Shown here piece after piece: positions 1-4,850 of a stretch of 11,430 bases of DNA. The notes beneath the pieces are model-generated. The model did no database searches. It was given only the letters and a program-made list of their open reading frames with translations, and was not told the DNA's origin. Location of the stretch: positions 1 through 11,430 of the forward strand of contig JBFIHZ010000105.1 in NCBI GenBank assembly GCA_041601535.1, in the 5' to 3' direction. Each line of letters starts with the position of its first letter. The first letter of the stretch is position 1. Both the position numbers and the translations under genes were made by a program. The DNA is from JBFIHZ01 sp041601535 (GTDB lineage Bacteria; Pseudomonadota; Gammaproteobacteria; Xanthomonadales; SZUA-36).

Positions 1-600
1 CAGTAACAGGGTTTCCCACGGCACGATAATTCGCGTCACACCCAGCAACAGCGCAGCCAGTGGCGCAAACGCCACCACCATGATCAGGTCATTAATGGAA
101 ACCTGTACCAGGGTGTAATTGGCATCGCCGCGCACCAGCTGGCTCCACACGAATACCATGGCGGTGCACGGTGCCACGCCCAGCAATATCATGCCGGCGA
201 TGTATTCGCGTGCGCTTTGCGGATCCACCCAGCCGGCAAATACATGCTCAAAAAACAGAATGCCCAGGGCCGCCATGCTGAACGGCTTGATCAGCCAGTT
301 CACCACCAGCGTAATGCACAGACCTTTGGGTTTCTTGCCCACATCCTTGATCGAGGCAAAATCCACATTAACCATCATCGGGTAGATCATTACCCAGATC
401 AGCACCGCGACCACGCCGTTGACGTTGGCAAACTCCAGCGCGGCTATGGCCTGGAACATTGCCGGAAAGGCCAGGCCCAGGCCAACACCAGCGGCAATAC
501 ACAGCGCCACCCACAGTGAAAGGTAACGCTCGAACAGGCCCATGGCCTGTTGCGTTTCCTCAGCTGCATGCGGCCTGGAGGCACGCTGGGCCAGCGTCAT
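1..600 (-). CDS. acr3: ACR3-family arsenite efflux permease (3' end outside window)
   Basis: This is an inner-membrane arsenite (possibly also antimonite) exporter of the ACR3/BART superfamily. The first 200 codons are present and the C-terminal part lies beyond the left edge. The reading frame is rich in hydrophobic helices, for example around residues 28-48, 62-80, 93-116 and 135-153. It contains the family hallmark GVAPCTAMVFVWS (about 141-153), whose Cys145 matches the conserved cysteine needed for arsenite transport in characterised ACR3 proteins. A second conserved stretch, NYTLVQVSINDL, follows at 161-172. The ATG at 600-598 overlaps the arsC stop as ATGA (4 bases), so translation is probably coupled to arsC. 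It is the last gene visible in the arsR-arsI-arsC-acr3 operon. The family call is firm; the length is unknown because of truncation. Confidence 0.95.
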   Translation of the reverse strand, partial: MTLAQRASRPHAAEETQQAMGLFERYLSLWVALCIAAGVGLGLAFPAMFQAIAALEFANVNGVVAVLIWVMIYPMMVNVDFASIKDVGKKPKGLCITLVVNWLIKPFSMAALGILFFEHVFAGWVDPQSAREYIAGMILLGVAPCTAMVFVWSQLVRGDANYTLVQVSINDLIMVVAFAPLAALLLGVTRIIVPWETLLL

Positions 601-1007
601 CGCAATTCGTCCCGGATGCGCGCTTGCAGCATGTCGTATGCCTGGTCAAACGCCTGCCGGATCTGCTCCTCGTCGCCTTTGGCTTTGGCCGGGTCCGGTG
701 TACTCCAGTGCAGTTTCTGAACATCACCGTGGAACACCGGGCAGGCCTCTTTAGCGGCCTCATCACATACGGTAATGACGTAGTCAAAATGCGCCCCGGC
801 GAATTCATCCCAGGATTTGCTGCGCGGCTGGTAGCAAGCCACGCCGTGACGTTGCAGCGTGGCCAGCGATTGAGGATGCACATAGCCGGCTGGCTGGCTG
901 CCGGCGCTGACCGCCTGGAAACGCCCGTCACCGAGATGATTGATCAGTGCTTCGGCCATAATGGAGCGGCAGGAATTGCCCGTGCATAACACCAGTACTT
1001 TCTTCAT
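597..1007 (-). CDS. arsC: Arsenate reductase, thioredoxin-coupled LMW-phosphatase type
   Basis: This cytoplasmic enzyme reduces arsenate to arsenite, the substrate of the downstream efflux pump. The 136-residue protein begins MKKVLVLCTGNSCRS. That is the CX5R phosphate-binding loop of the low-molecular-weight tyrosine-phosphatase fold, with Cys8 and Arg14. Cys81 and Cys89 in VCDEAAKEACPVF complete the three-cysteine relay of the thioredoxin-linked (pI258-like) class, which separates it from glutaredoxin-linked ArsC. The length matches that class. The start ATG overlaps the arsI stop by one base (TGATG) and has no clear Shine-Dalgarno of its own, so it probably depends on coupled translation. 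The stop overlaps the acr3 start by four bases. The function is assigned with high certainty from motif and operon context. Confidence 0.96.
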   Translation of the reverse strand: MKKVLVLCTGNSCRSIMAEALINHLGDGRFQAVSAGSQPAGYVHPQSLATLQRHGVACYQPRSKSWDEFAGAHFDYVITVCDEAAKEACPVFHGDVQKLHWSTPDPAKAKGDEEQIRQAFDQAYDMLQARIRDELR

Positions 1008-1501
1008 CAGTTACAGCACGCTTTCGCAGGTTCGGCTGCGGCGATTCCGGCCACATCAGCTGCAGCAGACTGCGGTACGCAGCAGGCGGTGCTGGCTGCA
1101 ACATCCTGGCCCTCAGCGCGATCTGCGGCGGCGTAGTACTGCACATCTTCCATGGTTTTATAGGCTTCCCAGGCGATGCCGGAAGGGTCCTGCACCCAGG
1201 ATTTGTCCGAGCGGGCGTAACAGCATTCGGTCTCGCCTTCATCGAACACGGCGAGATCGGCTTTGGCAAACCGCTGGCGCAGTTCATCCAGCTCGCTGTC
1301 CTGCTCCACCTGTACGCCGAGGTGGTCCACCCCTTTGCTGCCAGCGCGGGTGGAAATGGCGAAGTTGACCCGCGGATCATCCAGCAGCCACTTGGCGTAA
1401 TCGGATTTGGTCTTGACCGGTTCCGCGCCGAACAGCGCATTGTAAAAGCGCACACTCTGCTGCAGGTTCTCAACACCAATATGTATGTGTAAACGTTTCA
1501 T
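1007..1501 (-). CDS. arsI: ArsI/CadI-family VOC metalloenzyme (C-As lyase-like)
   Basis: This is a 164-residue vicinal-oxygen-chelate (glyoxalase/dioxygenase) fold protein. Characterised ArsI enzymes are Fe(II) dioxygenases that cleave the C-As bond of trivalent organoarsenicals such as methylarsenite. The related CadI proteins are named as cadmium-induced. Visible hallmarks are His5/His7, His60 (GVDHLGVQ) and Glu112 (WEAY) as likely metal ligands, and the vicinal pair Cys93-Cys94 in ETECCYARSDKSW that binds the arsenical. The tail after about residue 135 is low-complexity and Ala-rich, with two more pairs, Cys140-Cys141 and Cys162-Cys163, the last almost at the C terminus. The start is supported by GGAG (1508-1511), six bases before the ATG. 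The gene sits second in the ars operon. ArsI versus a metal-binding CadI role cannot be settled from sequence alone. Confidence 0.88.
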   Translation of the reverse strand: MKRLHIHIGVENLQQSVRFYNALFGAEPVKTKSDYAKWLLDDPRVNFAISTRAGSKGVDHLGVQVEQDSELDELRQRFAKADLAVFDEGETECCYARSDKSWVQDPSGIAWEAYKTMEDVQYYAAADRAEGQDVAASTACCVPQSAAADVAGIAAAEPAKACCN

Positions 1502-1518
1502 GTCCGTCTCCAGCTTGT

Positions 1519-1534
1519 CCGGGAACTGTCCCGG
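1519..1534 (-). other. GC-rich intercistronic hairpin between arsR and arsI
   Basis: A perfect 6-bp stem (CCGGGA / TCCCGG) with a 4-base loop fills most of the 36-base gap between the arsR stop and the arsI ribosome binding site. There is no U-run after it, so it is not an intrinsic terminator. It may stabilise or mark a processing point between repressor and resistance genes; that role is inference. Confidence 0.5.
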
Positions 1535-1537
1535 CGG

Positions 1538-1888
1538 TTAACAACAGTTGGCCAGTTCAATCACCGAGGTACCCGTGGCTTTGTCTTCACGGATACTGGC
1601 GAAGTCGGCGCTGCAGCAGTCCTTGACCATAAAAGCGATCAGGCCGCGCATGGCGTCGAAATTGGCGGAGTAAATCACCGAACGCCCGTCCTTTCGCGAG
1701 CTCACCAGGCCGGCGTTCGACAAATGATTCAAATGGAATGACAGGGTATTGTGCGGCGTGCCCAGTGCGTCGCTCAGCATGCCTGCCGCCAGGCCACCCG
1801 GGCCTGCCTGCACCAGCAAGCGGAAAGTGCGCAGCCGGGTTTCCTGCGACAGCGCGTCAAACTTGATCAGAGCGTCTTGTATGTCCAT
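1538..1888 (-). CDS. arsR: ArsR-family arsenite-responsive repressor
   Basis: This 116-residue winged-helix ArsR/SmtB repressor is predicted to repress its own operon until arsenite or antimonite binds. The HTH core is clear, with LSDALGTPHNTLSFHLNHL at about 38-56 as the DNA-reading helices, followed by the wing around SSRKDGRSVIYS. Cysteines occur only as two pairs: Cys91-Cys92 in VKDCCSAD, and Cys115-Cys116 as the last two residues. The first pair matches the C-terminal-type sensor site of Acidithiobacillus-like ArsR rather than the CxC of plasmid R773 ArsR. ATG 1888-1886 is the only usable start: the next Met is residue 37, and a TAA lies in frame at 1915-1913. No Shine-Dalgarno precedes it. 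The gene is first in the operon and its start codon lies inside the putative operator. Confidence 0.95.
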   Translation of the reverse strand: MDIQDALIKFDALSQETRLRTFRLLVQAGPGGLAAGMLSDALGTPHNTLSFHLNHLSNAGLVSSRKDGRSVIYSANFDAMRGLIAFMVKDCCSADFASIREDKATGTSVIELANCC

Positions 1889-1938
1889 ATGTCTAGAATA
1901 TTCGACATATATTTATATGTCAATACCTCTCGACATAA
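1887..1938. promoter_or_regulatory. Tandem ArsR operator (two ATATGTC-N10-GACATAW dyads)
   Basis: Four half-sites are visible: ATATGTC at 1887-1893, GACATAT at 1904-1910, ATATGTC at 1915-1921 and GACATAA at 1932-1938. They form two dyads with identical 10-base spacers and an exact 28-bp repeat period. The inner pair also makes a perfect GACATAT-ATTT-ATATGTC palindrome. The first dyad covers the -10 element and the arsR start codon; the second borders the -35. ArsR proteins bind short AT-rich dyads in their own promoters, so ArsR is the obvious ligand, but that assignment is inferred. Confidence 0.75.
1888..1923 (-). promoter_or_regulatory. Sigma-70-type arsR promoter, predicted leaderless start
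   Basis: On the minus strand a consensus TTGACA (1923-1918) is followed after exactly 17 bases by TATTCT (1900-1895), which matches four of six -10 positions. Only six bases (AGACAT) separate the -10 from the ATG, so the transcription start should fall at or within a base or two of the arsR ATG. This fits the lack of any ribosome binding site. The elements lie within the operator half-sites, giving a direct steric repression geometry. Confidence 0.7.
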
Positions 1939-2006
1939 AATTTTCTCCGACGCGATCGGCACAATTGTCACAACCATGCGCGGGGCATCAGGGTTATATT
2001 GTTACC

Positions 2007-2093
2007 ATGAGCCATATGAACCATTTCCTTGCCAGGGCACTGCCGGTGCAGGCTGCTGCCGGGCCATTGCGGTGCCCTTTTTGCCGGATATGA
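2007..2093 (+). CDS. Possible 28-residue upstream peptide coupled to DUF3592 gene
   Basis: A short frame starts at ATG 2007 and ends at TGA 2091-2093. Its stop overlaps the next gene's ATG as ATGA, the usual geometry of translational coupling. The peptide ends PLRCPFCRI, including a CPFC pair. No ribosome binding site is visible before it, and so short a frame can arise by chance in GC-rich DNA. It is listed because the downstream gene also lacks a good Shine-Dalgarno, so coupling would explain its initiation. It is not recognised as any known peptide. Confidence 0.2.
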   Translation: MSHMNHFLARALPVQAAAGPLRCPFCRI

Positions 2094-2557
2094 CCGCGGG
2101 CAAGAACAACAGCCGCACGCTGGCGCTGTTAATGAGCGGTGCCTTTGTGTTGTTTGGCAGCCTGGCCGTGGTAGGCAGCTGGGGTGCTTACTGGCAGGAC
2201 ACGGGTATTTTGATGTCGGGCACCCGCGCCGAAGGCACTGTTCTGGGCAAGCGCATCCTGCAAGTCGCCGACGGCGAAAATGATTACCTGGTCGAATACC
2301 GTTTCCAACCGCCTGACGGCCAGATGATAACGGTAGAACGCGGCATCAACCGCACCTTGTGGCAGGCCATTAATCCGGGTGAGCCGCTGTGGATTGCCTA
2401 TGCAGCCGACCAGCCGAAGCGTAATTTCCCGGTGGGCGACGGCGTGGTGTCCTGGATCACGGTGCTGTTTGTCTCTGTGGTGGGACTGGCATTTTTCCTG
2501 TTCGGTGGCGCCATCCTGTTAAAAACCCTGAAGCCCTCGGAGCCTGCTGCGGACTGA
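2090..2557 (+). CDS. Small membrane protein, DUF3592-like
   Basis: This is a 155-residue protein with two hydrophobic segments at about 11-32 and 118-145. They flank a soluble domain of about 80 residues, presumably extracytoplasmic. The domain has the pattern AEGTVLGKR, then DYLVEYRFQPPDGQ, then a GEPLWIAY strand, which resembles DUF3592 proteins, a family of unknown function. The chosen start is ATG 2090; GTG 2072 in the same frame is an alternative, and neither has a convincing Shine-Dalgarno. The frame stays open upstream to about 1751, but that part is antisense to arsR and is discounted. The gene is divergent from arsR and followed five bases later by the HIT-like gene, so the two are probably co-transcribed. 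A link to arsenic is not implied by the sequence. Confidence 0.75.
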   Translation: MTAGKNNSRTLALLMSGAFVLFGSLAVVGSWGAYWQDTGILMSGTRAEGTVLGKRILQVADGENDYLVEYRFQPPDGQMITVERGINRTLWQAINPGEPLWIAYAADQPKRNFPVGDGVVSWITVLFVSVVGLAFFLFGGAILLKTLKPSEPAAD

Positions 2558-2562
2558 TTGCC

Positions 2563-3012
2563 ATGACCACACTGATTCACCAACGGGTTGCCGCCTGCCG
2601 CAATGGCCACTACCCCAAGGCCATTTGCCGGACGCGTTCAGGCTGGGCGGTGCTGGGTGACGTGCAATTCCTGCGCGGCTATTGCCTGTTGTTACCCGAC
2701 CCGGTCGTGCCGCATCTCAATGCCCTGGACAATAAAACACGCAAAACCTTTCTTCACGAAATGTCCGTGCTGGGCGATGCGGTGCTGCACCTCACCGGGG
2801 CGCTGCGCATAAATTACGAGATTCTGGGAAACGTCGAGCCCGCACTGCATGCCCATGTTTTCCCCCGCTACGCCGATGAACCCGAAGACCTGCGCCTGAA
2901 ACCGGTGTGGTTTTATGACTGGGAGGGTGCGCCTGCGTTTGACGCAGACCGCGACGGCCCACTGATGGAGCAATTGGCCCGGCAGTTGCGGCAGCGCGGT
3001 ATAGCGGACTGA
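2563..3012 (+). CDS. HIT-fold protein with incomplete histidine triad
   Basis: This 149-residue protein is related to the histidine-triad (HIT) nucleotide hydrolase/transferase superfamily. The fold signature runs from RGYCLLLPDPVVPHLNAL (about 39-55) to RINYEILGNVEPALHAHVFPRY (82-103). In canonical HIT proteins the motif is H-x-H-x-H, the middle His being the nucleophile. Here the motif reads A-L-H-A-H-V-F-P, so the nucleophile (His96) and the last His (His98) are present but the first position is Ala94. The GN preceding the motif matches the family's conserved asparagine region. Substrate is unknown; AP4A-like or nucleoside-phosphoramidate hydrolysis is typical of relatives. It follows the DUF3592-like gene by five bases and ends in a GC-rich convergent gap facing the acyl-CoA ligase gene. 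Confidence 0.8.
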   Translation: MTTLIHQRVAACRNGHYPKAICRTRSGWAVLGDVQFLRGYCLLLPDPVVPHLNALDNKTRKTFLHEMSVLGDAVLHLTGALRINYEILGNVEPALHAHVFPRYADEPEDLRLKPVWFYDWEGAPAFDADRDGPLMEQLARQLRQRGIAD

Positions 3013-3017
3013 AACAC

Positions 3018-3044
3018 GCGGCCGCCGTTGGCCGGCCAGGCGGG
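3018..3044. other. GC-rich inverted repeats between convergent genes
   Basis: The 36-base gap between the HIT-like stop and the ligase stop contains two 8-bp palindromes, GCGGCCGC (3018-3025) and GGCCGGCC (3030-3037). An enclosing CCGCC/GGCGG pair lies at 3022-3026 and 3039-3043. A stable hairpin is possible on either strand but no U-run follows, so a terminator role is only a guess. Confidence 0.3.
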
Positions 3045-3048
3045 AAAC

Positions 3049-4683
3049 TCAGCTGAACCGCGTACGCTTCAGCCGCATATCCGCCGCCTCACGGTCCCAG
3101 GTGTCGGCGGTGACACCCTGCTCACGGATCTCGACCTTCTTCACCTTGTTGGTGGGTGTGCGCGGCAATTCAGGCAGTTGACGGAAGTAGCGCGGCACCA
3201 TGAAGTGCGGCATGCGTGGCACCAGGTATTCAGCCAGCGCACGCGCATCCAGTTTATGGCCGGGTTTCATTACCACCGCCACCAGAATTTCCTGGTCGCC
3301 ACGCTCACTCGGCAGCCCGACTACTGCGGCTTCGGCCACCCCCTCAAAACCGGCTACCTCGGTTTCCACTTCGATGGATGACACATTTTCGCCACTGCGC
3401 CGCACCGCGTCTTTTTTACGGTCAACAAAAAAGAAATTTCCTTCCTCGTCCCGCCGCACCAGGTCGCCGGTATGGAACCAGCCATTGCGCCAGGCTTCGG
3501 CGGTGGCTTCCGGCCGGTTGAGGTAACCCATGTTCACCGTCCAGGGCTGGTCCATGCGCACGATCAGTTCACCGGGCTCGTTAACACCGCATTCGTAATC
3601 ATGATCATCCACCACGCGGCATTCACAGCCCGGCCGCGGCTTGCCCAGACTGCCGGTGACCCGGCAGTTGATGTCGGTTATCAACGGGCCGGACAGTTCT
3701 GTCATGTTGAATCCCGACAGGTAACTGAAACCGTAACGATCGGCAGCTTGCAGCGCGGATTCATTCAACATCAGGGTCAGGGTGCGCAGCGTATGATCCC
3801 GCTCGTTATCGCGCGGCGGCGCCTTGACCAGAAAATTGGCCATGGAACCAATCAGCCCGGAGGTGGTGGTGGCACCGGTGGCGCGAATCCGCTCCCAGAA
3901 TTCGTTGGTCTTGAAGCCCTGAAACAAGGCAATACGGGCACGCTGCGTCAGCGCCGCCATAACCGGAGAAACGCCGCCGACGTGAAACATGGGCAGTTCC
4001 ACCAGCATGCAATCGGTGTCGTCCAGGTAATGGTAGGTGCTGGCGCCGGTTGTCCACATGTGAAGGTAGGGACACATCACACCCTTGGACGGGCCGGTGG
4101 TACCCGAGGTGAAAATGATCATCTGCAGATCCCACTGGTTGACCGGCGCCGGCTCGGTCAGGGGCTGGCCCGAACACTCCAGGTCGGTAACAACCACCTC
4201 CAGCTCGTGATTCTTCAGCGGCGCGGCCGCGCCAACACTGAGCAGGCAATCGAGCGGCACCTCCTCCAGCATATCCAGCCGTTCAACCAGTTGTGGATGT
4301 ACCACCATGGTGCGCGCGGTCGACTCCGCAATCGCGTGGCCCAATATGGACCCGCGATAATCCACGTTGATGGGCACAAATACCGCGCCCAGGTAATTCA
4401 GGGCAAACCAGGTGCGGACCATCTCCGGCCCGCTGGGCATCCAGGCCAACACGAAATCACCGGGCTTGACGCCGTACTCCCTGAACAGCGCAGCGGTGCT
4501 GCGCGTGTGGTCCAGCGTCTGCTGACAGGTCCAGCTGTCGCCGTTTTCAAAACGGAACTGTAGCCGGTCCGGGGTTTCACGCGCGTTGCGCTCCAGGATG
4601 AACGGCAGAACCGAATCTTCACGCGATGGCCGCCGGGTTGCCATTTTCACCAGATGCGCGGCTGCGGTCTTGTCATTATCCAT
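3049..4683 (-). CDS. AMP-forming acyl-CoA ligase (crotonobetaine/carnitine-CoA ligase-like)
   Basis: This 544-residue member of the ANL superfamily activates a carboxylic acid with ATP and CoA through an acyl-adenylate. The AMP-binding P-loop TSGTTGPSKG is at about 192-201. NMTE (326-329) matches the A5 motif, TGD (405-407) the A7 aspartate, and DRKKD (421-425) the hinge. The C-terminal PRTPTNKVKK carries the adenylation lysine at about Lys513, with Asn in place of the usual Gly just before it. The overall style resembles the crotonobetaine/carnitine-CoA ligase branch, but the substrate is not determined by these motifs. The frame is open 34 codons further upstream to 4785, but that segment encodes the preceding gene's terminator hairpin, so ATG 4683 is preferred. 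No strong Shine-Dalgarno is seen. The gene is downstream of the TonB receptor gene, beyond its terminator. Confidence 0.9.
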   Translation of the reverse strand: MDNDKTAAAHLVKMATRRPSREDSVLPFILERNARETPDRLQFRFENGDSWTCQQTLDHTRSTAALFREYGVKPGDFVLAWMPSGPEMVRTWFALNYLGAVFVPINVDYRGSILGHAIAESTARTMVVHPQLVERLDMLEEVPLDCLLSVGAAAPLKNHELEVVVTDLECSGQPLTEPAPVNQWDLQMIIFTSGTTGPSKGVMCPYLHMWTTGASTYHYLDDTDCMLVELPMFHVGGVSPVMAALTQRARIALFQGFKTNEFWERIRATGATTTSGLIGSMANFLVKAPPRDNERDHTLRTLTLMLNESALQAADRYGFSYLSGFNMTELSGPLITDINCRVTGSLGKPRPGCECRVVDDHDYECGVNEPGELIVRMDQPWTVNMGYLNRPEATAEAWRNGWFHTGDLVRRDEEGNFFFVDRKKDAVRRSGENVSSIEVETEVAGFEGVAEAAVVGLPSERGDQEILVAVVMKPGHKLDARALAEYLVPRMPHFMVPRYFRQLPELPRTPTNKVKKVEIREQGVTADTWDREAADMRLKRTRFS

Positions 4684-4715
4684 GCTGGGTAGTTGCTCTG
4701 TGATCGCGGGTTGAA

Positions 4716-4727
4716 TCCGTGTACGGA
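4716..4727. promoter_or_regulatory. Small dyad upstream of the acyl-CoA ligase
   Basis: A perfect TCCGT-GT-ACGGA dyad lies 33 bases upstream of the ligase ATG, between it and the terminator of the preceding gene. The same arms in everted order (ACGGA-N5-TCCGT) occur at 7278-7292, upstream of the TonB receptor gene. A regulatory role is possible but unproven; five-base arms are short. Confidence 0.25.
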
Positions 4728-4734
4728 CTGTTTC

Positions 4735-4777
4735 CAAATAAAAGCGGCGGCGAGCCCTATGGGGAAACTCGCCGCCG
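4735..4777 (-). terminator. Rho-independent terminator of the TonB receptor gene
   Basis: A perfect 10-bp stem, CGGCGGCGAG (4745-4754) with CTCGCCGCCG (4768-4777), encloses a 13-base loop. Inside the loop a CCC/GGG pairing could add three more pairs. On the minus strand the stem is followed at once by CTTTTATTT, a U-rich run. It lies 73 bases after the receptor stop codon and 60 bases before the ligase start, so the two genes are predicted to be separate transcription units, at least in part. Confidence 0.85.
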
Positions 4778-4785
4778 AAACACAT

Positions 4786-4802
4786 CGCTTCTTCAAGAAG
4801 CG
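4786..4802 (-). other. Small hairpin in receptor 3' untranslated region
   Basis: CGCTTCT and AGAAGCG form a perfect 7-bp stem with a TCA loop, between the receptor stop and the main terminator. There is no U-run. It may help protect the 3' end of the transcript; it may also be of no consequence. Confidence 0.4.
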
Positions 4803-4850
4803 CTGTACCACCTGAACTGCTTACCGCAGGTGTATGCGGTTACCGTGGGA

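Noticed and set aside
1965..2000. TTGTCA and TATATT as a promoter for the DUF3592-like gene
   Set aside because: The spacing is 24 bases, too long for a sigma-70 promoter, and no extended -10 TG is present.
1751..2089. Long open extension upstream of the DUF3592-like gene
   Set aside because: It lies antisense to arsR and across the ars operator, gives no recognisable domain, and the first membrane segment follows naturally from ATG 2090.
3018..3037. Adjacent 8-bp palindromes GCGGCCGC and GGCCGGCC suggesting a cloning junction
   Set aside because: The surrounding sequence is continuous native coding context with consistent composition; such sites occur by chance in GC-rich intergenic DNA.
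3472..4563. A 363-codon open frame on the plus strand
   Set aside because: It is antisense to the acyl-CoA ligase, whose motifs are complete; the plus-strand translation has a His/Gly/Gln-rich shadow composition and no domain.
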